Positions 16,190 through 24,185 of a stretch of DNA of 43,227 nucleotides are shown piece after piece. Within the stretch, counting starts at the first letter, position 1, and each line of letters opens with the position of its first letter. The notes below the pieces were generated by a model. It was not told the DNA's origin and ran no database searches. It was given only the letters and a program-made list of their open reading frames with translations. The position numbers and the translations under genes are program-made. The DNA is taken from NCBI GenBank assembly GCA_944372525.1, contig CALVZL010000035.1, positions 1 through 43,227 on the forward strand, in the 5' to 3' direction. The stretch comes from an uncultured Clostridia bacterium (GTDB lineage: Bacteria > Bacillota > Clostridia > Christensenellales > Borkfalkiaceae).

Positions 16190-16266
16190 CACTTTTTCAG
16201 CAATGACTGCAAATACGCTTCATATTCTTCATCCGTCAGCTTTGCCATCTTTTTTTTCTTTGCCAT
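16189..16266 (-). CDS. Lysine-rich 25-residue microprotein downstream of an ABC transporter
   Basis: This small ORF starts MAKKKKMAKLTDEEYEAYL and ends LLKK. It is preceded by GAGGTGCTCTCA at good spacing from the ATG at 16264-16266. It follows the ABC transporter stop by 51 bp and its stop codon touches a strong terminator, so it is the last gene of that transcript. A basic head and an amphipathic helix (EEYEAYLQSLLKK) are visible; there is no signal peptide. Function is unknown; it could modulate the transporter. A chance ORF cannot be excluded, but the ribosome binding site, position and terminator all fit a real gene. Confidence 0.6.
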   Translation of the reverse strand: MAKKKKMAKLTDEEYEAYLQSLLKK

Positions 16267-16317
16267 TGAGAGCACCTCGTTTCGGATTACCGACAGTATG
16301 CCCCACCGAGTTGTCTT

Positions 16318-18981
16318 TTATTCGGTGCGGAGAGCAATCACGGGATCTTTCTTCGCAGCAGCGGAAGCGGGAATCAAGCCGGAAATCAGCGTCAGACAGA
16401 TGCTCACCAACACCATAATGACCGCAGTCGCGACCGGAAGTGCGGCAATTCCGGAGATGCCGGACAGCGAGAAAATGATAGCATTGACGGGAATTTGTAT
16501 CAGATATGCGATCATGACCCCGAGGACTCCCGCGATCAGCCCGATGATAAATGTCTCAGCATTGAACAGACTGCGGATATCGTGTTTGCGTGCCCCGAGA
16601 GAACGCAAGACGCCGATCTCCTTGATCCGCTCCACCACTGAAATATACGTGATGATCCCGATCATAACGGAAGACACTACAAGAGAAATTCCGGTAAAGG
16701 CAACCAAAACATAGGTAATGACATCCAAAATCGTCTGCACCATTCCCATCAAAGTCCCGACCGTATCGCTGTAGGTGATCTGTTCTGCTTCCTCGTGCGT
16801 GTCGTTCCATGCGTCAAGAATCGCAAGCACGCTCTCTTTGCTTTCGAAATCCTTGAGATAAAACGAAATTCCGCTCGGGCTGTCATTTCCGCCGACATAG
16901 CGCAGTGCGGCATCCGTCGCATCGTAGTAGACCGTTCCGCTGAACAGAGAAGACTCGATCGGAACCGCGCTGTAATACGCCCGAAGATTCTCTGCCGGAA
17001 GCCGAAAAAAGACCCTTACTCCATTGTAGATAATCCCGCTCGAGTTCATCCAATTCACGAGCTTGCTCTGCATGTTCAGTGCTATATACTCTTCAATGAG
17101 TGCTTCCGTAAAATTCAGACCGCTTGTCAGACAACCATAAGTATATTCGTTTTTCAGACGAAGAATCCCGCTGACCGTCAGCTCGATGCCGTTTTCTGCA
17201 GCAAAAAACTCTTCCTCGCTCTTCTCCCCATCGTATAAAAACTCATACGACGTATTGCCGGAAGCATCGCTGCTCTTCTCATAAACCCCGTCATTTCCGA
17301 ACAATACGAATTTCTTTCCGATTATTTCGGAAAAATCTCTCGTATGATATTTTTCGGAGCGCTGATCCTCTTCTTGATTTCCGAGACCGAAAAGGGAAAG
17401 GAACTCTTTTTCCTCAATAAAACCAAGCTGTGCAAGCGTTAAATCAAGCATATCGTTGTTTTGACCGACCACGAGCACGACCTCATTTTTGGAAGCGGGA
17501 AACGTACCGCCTATAAGATCATACTGCGATTGGACAAATGTTCCGTAATCCTCTGCCTCAAAATCCGAAGTGCCCGGCATTTTCCCCGTAACGCTGCCCA
17601 AATAATCGACGAGATAGGCAAGCTGCGCGTATTCCGCGGCACGCATAGTGAGCTCCTGCGTATAAAAATCCTTCAGATCTGAAAGAGACATGTACCGCGT
17701 CTTTCTTTCCAGCATAACTTTTTCCCCGGTATCTTCGTCGGTCACTTCGATGTCGCCGGTTACCACTTGCGCAAACAGATTGTTGGACAGCCCCACTCCG
17801 TAACTGTAAGAAATTGCATTGTAAAGGTTCGGATCGATCTCTCTGATATAGGCGAGATATTTTTCGGAAAGATCGTTCTGCACCGTCAGACCGTTTGCAA
17901 TTTCCGTAAGGAAGGAGTTTATATAAACTTGATTCTCCAATTCTTCCAGGTCGGGCATATCTTTCGCCGAATTCATCCCTGCGATAATGGAAGTCATGTC
18001 GATGGAAGATTCCGAAATCGTGAGCGGATAATAGGAAAGCATATCCTCTTCTGTTTTTTTGACATAATTTTGAAAGCCGCTTGAAAGCGCCAGCACCAGA
18101 CAGACACTGATAATGCCGATACTCCCTGCGATGGAGGTGAGAACGGTTCGCCCTTTCTTTGTGAGCAAATTGCGCATGCTGAGCGAAAATGAAGTAAACA
18201 GCCTCATCTTTGCCTTTCCGCTCTCTTTTTCCCGCTTTTTATCCTCTTTCCGCTCGGAATCAGGCGTGCTTCCGCCGCTGCGCTCGAGCGCTTCCTCCTC
18301 CCGCGAATAAGGATCGGAATCGGATTCCACTGTCCCGTCTTTCAGGCGAATGATCCTGGTCGCATAACGGTTGGCAAGCTCCGGATTATGCGTGACCATG
18401 ATCACGAGCCGTTCGCCCGCAATTTTTTTGATCAGCTCCATGATCTGCACGCTTGTCTTGGAATCGAGAGCACCCGTCGGTTCATCCGCCAACAGAATAT
18501 CCGGATTATTTACCAGCGCTCTCGCAATAGCGACGCGCTGCATTTGTCCGCCGGAGAGCTGATTGGGGCGTTTGTTGAATTCTCCGTCCAGCCCAACCTG
18601 AATCAGAGCTTCTTTCGCGCGCGCTTGGCGCTCCTCTTTGCTTACGCCCGCAATGGTGAGCGCAAGTTCCACATTACTGAGCACCGTCTGATGGGGGATC
18701 AGATTATAGTTCTGAAAGACAAACCCGATTCTGTGGTTGCGGTAGATATCCCAGTCCCTGTCCCGAAAGGCTTTGGTCGACTTCCCCTGAATCACGAGAT
18801 CACCTGAAGTATAATGATCAAGCCCTCCGACAATATTCAAAAACGTCGTCTTTCCGCAACCGGAAGGCCCCAAGATCGCGACAAACTCATTGGAACGAAA
18901 GGAAAGATTGACGCCATTCAGTGCCTGCACCGTACCGGCCGGAATGGGATATTCTTTTTTGATATCGATCAGTTGGAGCAT
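16318..18981 (-). CDS. ABC transporter, fused ATPase and FtsX/MacB-type permease
   Basis: The N-terminal ATPase domain (1-230) is MacB/LolD-like: Walker A GPSGCGKTT (38-46), the Q-loop segment VFQNYNLIP, signature LSGGQMQRVAIARAL and Walker B ILLADEPTG. A charged linker with many K, R and E (about 235-265) leads to an FtsX-type permease domain. One helix near 285 (SIAGSIGIISVCLVLAL) is followed by a roughly 430-residue external region and three C-terminal helices. Such mechanotransmission-type transporters export peptides or lipoproteins, or give antibiotic-peptide resistance. The substrate is not readable. At 887 residues both domains are fused in one chain. It is 11 bp downstream of a MarR regulator that probably controls it. 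Confidence 0.9.
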   Translation of the reverse strand: MLQLIDIKKEYPIPAGTVQALNGVNLSFRSNEFVAILGPSGCGKTTFLNIVGGLDHYTSGDLVIQGKSTKAFRDRDWDIYRNHRIGFVFQNYNLIPHQTVLSNVELALTIAGVSKEERQARAKEALIQVGLDGEFNKRPNQLSGGQMQRVAIARALVNNPDILLADEPTGALDSKTSVQIMELIKKIAGERLVIMVTHNPELANRYATRIIRLKDGTVESDSDPYSREEEALERSGGSTPDSERKEDKKREKESGKAKMRLFTSFSLSMRNLLTKKGRTVLTSIAGSIGIISVCLVLALSSGFQNYVKKTEEDMLSYYPLTISESSIDMTSIIAGMNSAKDMPDLEELENQVYINSFLTEIANGLTVQNDLSEKYLAYIREIDPNLYNAISYSYGVGLSNNLFAQVVTGDIEVTDEDTGEKVMLERKTRYMSLSDLKDFYTQELTMRAAEYAQLAYLVDYLGSVTGKMPGTSDFEAEDYGTFVQSQYDLIGGTFPASKNEVVLVVGQNNDMLDLTLAQLGFIEEKEFLSLFGLGNQEEDQRSEKYHTRDFSEIIGKKFVLFGNDGVYEKSSDASGNTSYEFLYDGEKSEEEFFAAENGIELTVSGILRLKNEYTYGCLTSGLNFTEALIEEYIALNMQSKLVNWMNSSGIIYNGVRVFFRLPAENLRAYYSAVPIESSLFSGTVYYDATDAALRYVGGNDSPSGISFYLKDFESKESVLAILDAWNDTHEEAEQITYSDTVGTLMGMVQTILDVITYVLVAFTGISLVVSSVMIGIITYISVVERIKEIGVLRSLGARKHDIRSLFNAETFIIGLIAGVLGVMIAYLIQIPVNAIIFSLSGISGIAALPVATAVIMVLVSICLTLISGLIPASAAAKKDPVIALRTE

Positions 18982-18992
18982 ATCCTTCCTCC

Positions 18993-19484
18993 TTATTCCC
19001 TTTTTTCCGTCCTCTGAATTTCATCGTCTGATTCGGCATCGAGGAATTCATTCCGTACTTCCAGGAAAACTGCGGCAAGCTGCTGATATCCATCAATCAG
19101 CTCGTTGATCCGATCCTCGCCAAAACGCTCCACAACCCGCTCCACCAGCTTGTTGGCACGGCTGCATTGCTCATTGAATACGGAGATGGAAGCCTCTGAT
19201 AAACGTACGTATGCAATTTTTTTATCCGTTGCAGATGCCATCCGCCTGACGATATTCCGCTCCTCTAATTTGGTAATGATTTGCGAAACGGCAGAACGGG
19301 TGATACCGAGCCGGCGAGCAAGTTCGGATGAAATGATCTCCCTTCCCCGATTGTTTTCAAGGATCACTTCCCGAAGCAGGCGAAATTCCGTTCTCGATAA
19401 TCTCTTCGTCCCAAGAAAAAAATCGATATTTTCCAGATCTTTGATCGTTTCAAAAAGCTTTACCAAATATTCGTTGATTTCCAT
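18993..19484 (-). CDS. MarR-family transcriptional regulator
   Basis: This 163-residue winged-helix protein has the recognition region SSELARRLGITRSAVSQIITKLEERNIVRRM (about 51-81), with the wing DKKIAYVRLSE next, and helical dimerisation ends. MarR proteins usually repress a neighbouring efflux operon until a small ligand binds. It is the first gene of the transcript, directly ahead of the ABC transporter, with its own perfect promoter and a direct repeat in the leader that may be its operator, so autoregulation is likely. RBS AAGGAG lies 6 nt before the ATG at 19482-19484. Confidence 0.9.
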   Translation of the reverse strand: MEINEYLVKLFETIKDLENIDFFLGTKRLSRTEFRLLREVILENNRGREIISSELARRLGITRSAVSQIITKLEERNIVRRMASATDKKIAYVRLSEASISVFNEQCSRANKLVERVVERFGEDRINELIDGYQQLAAVFLEVRNEFLDAESDDEIQRTEKRE

Positions 19485-19495
19485 TGCCTTTCTCC

Positions 19496-19518
19496 TTGTG
19501 ATTCTTTTTTTTGTGATT
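19496..19518. promoter_or_regulatory. Direct repeat in the marR leader, possible operator
   Basis: TTGTGATT occurs at 19496-19503 and again at 19511-19518, 15 bp apart, between the promoter and the marR start codon. A regulator bound here could block transcription. The first copy overlaps the ribosome-binding region, and the T run between the copies could make the repeat incidental. Confidence 0.35.
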
Positions 19519-19538
19519 TACTGAACAATCCGCTTTCT

Positions 19539-19567
19539 ATTATAAATTTCTTCTGCGGGAATGTCAA
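19539..19567 (-). promoter_or_regulatory. Promoter of the marR-ABC operon
   Basis: On the minus strand TTGACA (19562-19567) and TATAAT (19539-19544) are perfect consensus boxes with a 17-bp spacer. Such a strong promoter next to a MarR gene suggests control by repression. Confidence 0.9.
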
Positions 19568-19594
19568 TCGGCAGAATACAATTTCCATTAAATT

Positions 19595-20740
19595 TCACCG
19601 CAATATCATCTCCGCAGCATCCCGCGGCGGTTTGGCGCCCAAATAGGAGTATATACGGCACTCGAGATGAGCATTAAAGATCGTACGTTTTTTATCCGCT
19701 TTGCCGAACGCGCGTTCCGCTTCGGGATATGCCGTAAGAAGATAACAACTCCAATCCGGCAAGCGGCGGTACATACGGGAAAAATCGCGATAAAGCGGAA
19801 ACAACTCCTCTTTGTTCGACATACGCTCTCCGTAGGGAGGATTGGACATGAGAACTCCGTATGGTTCCGACGAAGTAAAATTGCGCATATCCGTGCATTC
19901 AAAACGAATGTGCTTTTCCACTCCGGCGCGTTTTGCATGAAAACGCGCAATCGCAATTGCCCTTTCCGACAAATCTCCCGCATACAGGCAGAGTTTTTCG
20001 GTGCGATTCCGCACATCCTCCGCCTCTTCTCTGGCAAGATCGAGAATGCCGTCCGGCACGCATTTCCAGTTGATAAAATCAAAACTGCGTTTTGCACCGG
20101 GAGCAACATTCAGCGCATACATTGCCGCTTCCACGGGGAAGGTCCCGCTCCCGCAAAAGACGTCGGCAAACGCTTTTCCCGCTCGATAAAAGGAGCTTTC
20201 GATCATTGCGGCGGCGATCGTCTCCTTCAGCGGCGCGTCATAAGAAAGTGTCCGATATCCGCGCTTGTGCAATCCGTCGCCCGAAGTATCCAACGTGATC
20301 GTCGCCGTGTCCGAATAAATCGAGACGCCGACAATTACTCGCTCCCCCTTTTCATCAAGCGTCTGAACTCCGAATTTTTCTCTCAGCCGATTTACGATCG
20401 CCTTTTTTGAGACACCGCCCGCCGCCTTCACCGCCATAAGCGTACTCTTTACGCACTTTCCGTCCATTCTGATGTTGACATTCGGCGAAAGATATTCTTC
20501 CCACGGAATTGCATATACGCCGTCGTACAACTCGTCAAACGTTAAGGCGGGAAAGGAGCCGACCGCGATCAAAACCCGTTCCCCCGAACGTAAAAAGACG
20601 TTGAGCCGCGCAACGTCTTTCCATTCTCCTTCCAAAGAGATCCTCCCTTCATGGGCAGGGCAGTCGCCGTAGCCGAGCCGCAACAACTGACGTTTGACAG
20701 AGGCCTCTGTTCCGAACGCACAAGGAACCAGTAATTTCAT
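19595..20740 (-). CDS. THUMP-domain class I rRNA N2-guanine methyltransferase (RlmL/YpsC-like)
   Basis: This 381-residue protein has an N-terminal ferredoxin-like plus THUMP RNA-binding half (about 1-155) and a C-terminal UPF0020-type SAM methyltransferase. Visible motifs are DVFCGSGTFPVEAAMYA (SAM-binding) and the catalytic SNPPYGERM near residue 298, typical of N2-guanine methylation of 23S rRNA. The length matches the Firmicutes YpsC group. GAGGT precedes the ATG at 20738-20740. The gene lies after a terminator, so it must have its own promoter; I could not identify one clearly. Confidence 0.92.
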   Translation of the reverse strand: MKLLVPCAFGTEASVKRQLLRLGYGDCPAHEGRISLEGEWKDVARLNVFLRSGERVLIAVGSFPALTFDELYDGVYAIPWEEYLSPNVNIRMDGKCVKSTLMAVKAAGGVSKKAIVNRLREKFGVQTLDEKGERVIVGVSIYSDTATITLDTSGDGLHKRGYRTLSYDAPLKETIAAAMIESSFYRAGKAFADVFCGSGTFPVEAAMYALNVAPGAKRSFDFINWKCVPDGILDLAREEAEDVRNRTEKLCLYAGDLSERAIAIARFHAKRAGVEKHIRFECTDMRNFTSSEPYGVLMSNPPYGERMSNKEELFPLYRDFSRMYRRLPDWSCYLLTAYPEAERAFGKADKKRTIFNAHLECRIYSYLGAKPPRDAAEMILR

Positions 20741-20751
20741 CGCAATACCTC

Positions 20752-20775
20752 AAAAAAAGGCGGTGACGACCGCCT
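20752..20775 (-). terminator. Terminator of the yitT-trxB-like operon
   Basis: On the minus strand AGGCGG and CCGCCT (20758-20775) enclose a 6-nt loop and are followed by seven T. It starts 7 bp after the reductase stop codon. Confidence 0.85.
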
Positions 20776-20782
20776 GAACCTT

Positions 20783-21667
20783 TTAACTGCTTTTCTTCAG
20801 ATACTCATAGACAGAATATGCCGCAACGCAGCCCTCTCCCGCCGCCTTAATATACTGATAGGGCTTCCCCGTGACGTCGCCCGCGGCAAACAGACCGCGA
20901 AGATTGGTCTCCATCCGACGGTTGACCTTTACGTGGGCTCCCTCCGTCTCGACCCCTCCGACCAAAGCGGAAGGCGGAGCAGAATTCTTGAGCAAAAATA
21001 CGCCGTCTACCGCAAGTTCGCCCTCCCGCAGAACAAGCTTTTCCACCCTCAGATTGCCCTCAACCGCAACAGGAACTCCTCGCATGACACGTATATTTCC
21101 GGCACGGAAGCCGGGATTCGGATATCGGCAAAATACATTCACTTCTGAGGCAAACCCCGCCAGATATTCTGCTTCCTCAGCAAATTCCGCAGAAGAAAGG
21201 ATTGCCGCGATTTTTTTTCCGCGATAGAGCGCGCCGTCACATACCGCGCAATAGCTGACCCCTCTGCCGAGAAATTCGTTTTCTCCGCGGATGGAACCCG
21301 CGGTCTCCGCTCCGGTTGCAAGGATGACCGAGCGCGCCAAAAACGATTCGCTTCCGCAAGTGAGCAAAAATCCCCCGTCCGAAGCATAAACTCCGTCGAT
21401 CCGCTTATCGAGGCGCTGAACGCCCTCGTACTGTCGCTGCGCCTCCAGGCGTTCACAGAACATCTTCCCGTCTCCGGTGAAGGACGGATAATTGCGGATA
21501 TATTCCGCCTTATAAAGTTTTTCCCCGAAGTTTTTTGCACCGAACCAAAGGAAATCCAGTTTAAAATTTTTCAAAACGAGCGCCGCACTGTAACCCGCGA
21601 TGCCGCCCCCGATTACAGCGGCCTCCCGCACTTCTTCTGTTTTCCGATTTTCCCGATTGAATTCCAT
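20783..21667 (-). CDS. Thioredoxin-reductase-like FAD/NAD(P) oxidoreductase
   Basis: The 294-residue flavoprotein has the FAD-binding GGGIAGYSAAL near the N-terminus, a redox CAVC pair (Cys140, Cys143) in SYCAVCDGALYRGKK as in TrxB, and the C-terminal FAD motif LFAAGDVTG. The second dinucleotide-binding region is weakly conserved, reading IAAILSSAEFAEEAE where GxGxxA/G is usual, so NADPH use is uncertain and it may accept electrons from another donor such as ferredoxin. The ribosome binding site is poor (ACTGAAATT) and the gene lies 28 bp after yitT, so translation may depend on that gene. It is the last gene before a terminator. Confidence 0.85.
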   Translation of the reverse strand: MEFNRENRKTEEVREAAVIGGGIAGYSAALVLKNFKLDFLWFGAKNFGEKLYKAEYIRNYPSFTGDGKMFCERLEAQRQYEGVQRLDKRIDGVYASDGGFLLTCGSESFLARSVILATGAETAGSIRGENEFLGRGVSYCAVCDGALYRGKKIAAILSSAEFAEEAEYLAGFASEVNVFCRYPNPGFRAGNIRVMRGVPVAVEGNLRVEKLVLREGELAVDGVFLLKNSAPPSALVGGVETEGAHVKVNRRMETNLRGLFAAGDVTGKPYQYIKAAGEGCVAAYSVYEYLKKSS

Positions 21668-21695
21668 AATTTCAGTTTAACCCGTTATTCTTTCT

Positions 21696-22598
21696 TTATT
21701 TGAGAAATTTACCGTATACCTCAGAAGTCGGCGCAAACTCGGCAAATGTATCCGGATATTTTTTGATAATGCGCTGTATTTCCGCGATCTGTCTCTTACG
21801 GATAATGCAGATGAGCATCGTGTGCTCTGCATGCGAATACATGCCCTGTGCAATGACTGCCGTCACGCCGTGATGCGTACGCGCCATGATTTCCGCCGCA
21901 ATCTCTTCCGGCTGGTTGGTGATGATCTCAAACCGATACGCCGTCTTAAATCCCTGCAGGATTCCGTCGCAGACTTTGCTCGTAACAAACAACGAAATCA
22001 GCGCGAGCAAAACGGGATTGAGACGAACGGTAAAGGAGCTTCCGACATTATAGACAAATATAGAAGCAAAGACCACACAGGCGTCAAACACGGAGGTCAG
22101 CCAGCCGACGCTGATGTTGCGATACTTTTTATTGACGAGTGAGGCGAGCACCGTGGTCCCGCCGGACGTGCCGCAGCTCTTGATCGTAATCGCAAGCGCA
22201 ACTCCTAAAAAAATCCCGCTGGCGATCGCAGCCAAGATCGGCGTTTCCGGAGTATAGCGCATACCCGAAAAGCCGGGAATCATATCGAAAAGAATGAGCA
22301 ATCCGGAACTCAGCAGCATGGAAAGCGTAGAAATTACCGCCTCTCGCTTTCCCAGGCAGAAATAAGCGACGAAAAAAAGAGGAATGTTCAATGCAAGCAA
22401 AAACCAACCGGAACTGACGTGAAAGATATATTCCAGCAAGACCGCGATGCCGTTGATTCCGCCCGGCGCGAAATTGTTGGGGGAAACAAACACATAAATG
22501 CCGAATGCCCGCACAATTCCCGAAAAAAGAACGGCAAGGATCGCACCCAGTACCGTTTTCCAGCCTTTCTGCCACCTGATTTTTGATTTTTCATCCAT
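21696..22598 (-). CDS. YitT-family membrane protein
   Basis: The 300-residue protein has about five to six transmembrane helices (the DUF161/YitT region, with NNFAPGGINGIAVLL and KSCGTSGGTTVLASL) and a C-terminal soluble DUF2179 domain of about 80 residues (for example GVTAVIAQGMYSHAEHTMLICII). The family is widespread in Firmicutes and its transport role is unknown. The chosen start is MDEKSKIRWQKG at 22598; the in-frame extension upstream would overlap the promoter at 22657-22685. It is the first gene of a two-gene operon with the thioredoxin-reductase-like gene. Confidence 0.9.
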   Translation of the reverse strand: MDEKSKIRWQKGWKTVLGAILAVLFSGIVRAFGIYVFVSPNNFAPGGINGIAVLLEYIFHVSSGWFLLALNIPLFFVAYFCLGKREAVISTLSMLLSSGLLILFDMIPGFSGMRYTPETPILAAIASGIFLGVALAITIKSCGTSGGTTVLASLVNKKYRNISVGWLTSVFDACVVFASIFVYNVGSSFTVRLNPVLLALISLFVTSKVCDGILQGFKTAYRFEIITNQPEEIAAEIMARTHHGVTAVIAQGMYSHAEHTMLICIIRKRQIAEIQRIIKKYPDTFAEFAPTSEVYGKFLK

Positions 22599-22656
22599 AA
22601 TTTCATCTTCCCCTTGATTTGCCGTTCCAGAAAACCAAAGCGTACAAAACAAGATT

Positions 22657-22685
22657 ATCTTACCATACGAAACGAAAAAAATCAA
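22657..22685 (-). promoter_or_regulatory. Promoter of the yitT operon
   Basis: On the minus strand TTGATT (22680-22685) and TAAGAT (22657-22662) have a 17-bp spacer and lie about 60 bp upstream of the yitT start codon. Confidence 0.65.
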
Positions 22686-22750
22686 CCTTCTTTTTTAAAA
22701 ATTTTTCTTCTTATGCAGATTTCCGCAATCGGCTGCAAAACAGAATCACA

Positions 22751-22775
22751 AAGCGGACCGCAATGCGATCCGCTT
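22751..22775 (-). terminator. Hairpin at the end of the glycan-use operon
   Basis: AAGCGGA and TCCGCTT form the base of a stem extended by CGC/GCG with one mismatched pair. It lies 37 bp after the last gene. The T tract on the minus strand is broken (TTTGTGATT), so termination may be inefficient. Confidence 0.5.
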
Positions 22776-22811
22776 CGTGAGATATCAATCGTTCCGTGTT
22801 ACAAACTCCGT

Positions 22812-24176
22812 TTATTTTTTCTTCTTGAAATAAATTACAAGGAATACCGCAAGCGCGACAATGACTACGCCGCCTACGCAAAGTCCGACGATCAGTCCCA
22901 CGGATGCGGGCTCTTTTTCCGGATTTTCGGGGGTTTCCGTATCCTCAGGATTCTCGGGATTCTCGGGATCCTCGGGATCCTCGGGATCTTCGGGATTCTC
23001 GGGATCCTCGGGATCTTCGGGATCTTCGGGGTTCTGCACCTTGTCATACGCCGTCTTAAGCTCTTCCGTCTTGGTCACTTTTCCGGCAAGCAACTCGCTG
23101 AGTCCGTTGTATAACTCGTAGACCTCCATGACGTCTTCTTTGAACGTTGCGGAACTTTCGTCCAGTCCTTCGATCAGTCCGTCGACGTAGGTTCCGACGG
23201 AATCCTCCGCCGCCGTCAGCGCCTCCTCCGTTCCTTCCGAGCAAAGCGACTGCGAGGACAGCAGTCTCTCCCACTCCACTCTGGCTTCTTCGACCTGCGC
23301 GATCTTCTCCTGGGAATCGACGCTCCCGATCGCTTTGATCTGCGCTTCTACCGCCTGCGCCCGCTGTGCGTCGCCGTCGCCCAAAACGGAGAAGTTTTCA
23401 ACACCGACGTTGAACGCTTCAGAATACAGCCCGACGCGGAAATTAAGGGTTTCATCTTCGATATCCTTCACATAATAGGTGTCTGCAATGAAATCTTCCC
23501 CGTCGATGATCTGATGCAGTTCAAATTTGCGCACTGTTGTCTGCGTTCCTCCTACCGTAACGGTCGTCTGCATCGAGACGATCTCCAATGTGACCGTCGT
23601 CGTGAGCAGCGCATTTCTTACGTTGCGGATTGCAGGATGCGAATTTCCTCCGTCCCACCACATGTCGTTGTATTCACCGTTTTTCCACGCGTCAAACTCG
23701 GTCCCCGTGCCGTTCACATACGATTTGAATACGCCGCCGACTCTTCCGTAGAATTGTCCTGACCAATCGCCTCCCATTTTCTGCTGCAGCCAATAGATCA
23801 GATAGTTGTCTCCGTCGACATACCATGCGACAAGCCCGTATGCCCGCTCCGCGGAGAGATCGCTCTCCGGATCCGGCACGAAAGTGCTCTTCAGCGTGTA
23901 GCCTTCGTCCGGCGCATACATCGTGTCACGCAAAGCGTACATATTGACGCGCTGCGTCGCAGTGTCTGCCTCTGCCGCCGCTATGTAGGAAATATTCCCG
24001 TCCGCTCCGAAAGAAAACGCACTTTTGTTTTCTTCGTTGCAGATCAGCGACCAGCCGTAATGTGCCGTCCCGTCATCCTCGACAAAATCCGCGCGAACGG
24101 ATGCCGCCGACCCTCCGGCAATCCCGCAAGCCATAATCAACGCCATGGGAATCGCCATCAATGTTGCTTTTTTCAT
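22812..24176 (-). CDS. Membrane-anchored surface protein with one concanavalin-like module and PE(D/N) stalk
   Basis: This 454-residue protein has a signal peptide (MKKATLMAIPMALIMACG, with cleavage near ASVRA), then a beta-rich module of about 240 residues with GLVAWYVDGDNYLIYWL near residue 115. That motif also recurs in the neighbouring 1015-residue protein and resembles concanavalin/LamG-type carbohydrate-binding folds. A helical segment (270-385) follows, then a stalk of PED/PEN triplets, a transmembrane helix (VGLIVGLCVGGVVIVALAV) and a KKKK end. There is no LPxTG motif, so anchoring is by the C-terminal helix. It is the last gene of the glycan-use operon. A role in holding glycans near the transporter is inferred, not proven. 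Confidence 0.8.
   Translation of the reverse strand: MKKATLMAIPMALIMACGIAGGSAASVRADFVEDDGTAHYGWSLICNEENKSAFSFGADGNISYIAAAEADTATQRVNMYALRDTMYAPDEGYTLKSTFVPDPESDLSAERAYGLVAWYVDGDNYLIYWLQQKMGGDWSGQFYGRVGGVFKSYVNGTGTEFDAWKNGEYNDMWWDGGNSHPAIRNVRNALLTTTVTLEIVSMQTTVTVGGTQTTVRKFELHQIIDGEDFIADTYYVKDIEDETLNFRVGLYSEAFNVGVENFSVLGDGDAQRAQAVEAQIKAIGSVDSQEKIAQVEEARVEWERLLSSQSLCSEGTEEALTAAEDSVGTYVDGLIEGLDESSATFKEDVMEVYELYNGLSELLAGKVTKTEELKTAYDKVQNPEDPEDPEDPENPEDPEDPEDPENPENPEDTETPENPEKEPASVGLIVGLCVGGVVIVALAVFLVIYFKKKK
22946..23035. repeat. Ten 9-bp tandem repeats coding for the PE(D/N) stalk
   Basis: Ten units of the type CGGGATCCT run head to tail in frame, each coding for a Pro-Glu-Asp or Pro-Glu-Asn triplet. 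Units differ by only one to two bases. Array length changes in steps of 9 bp would alter stalk length without a frameshift. Confidence 0.9.
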
Positions 24177-24185
24177 AAATTCCTC

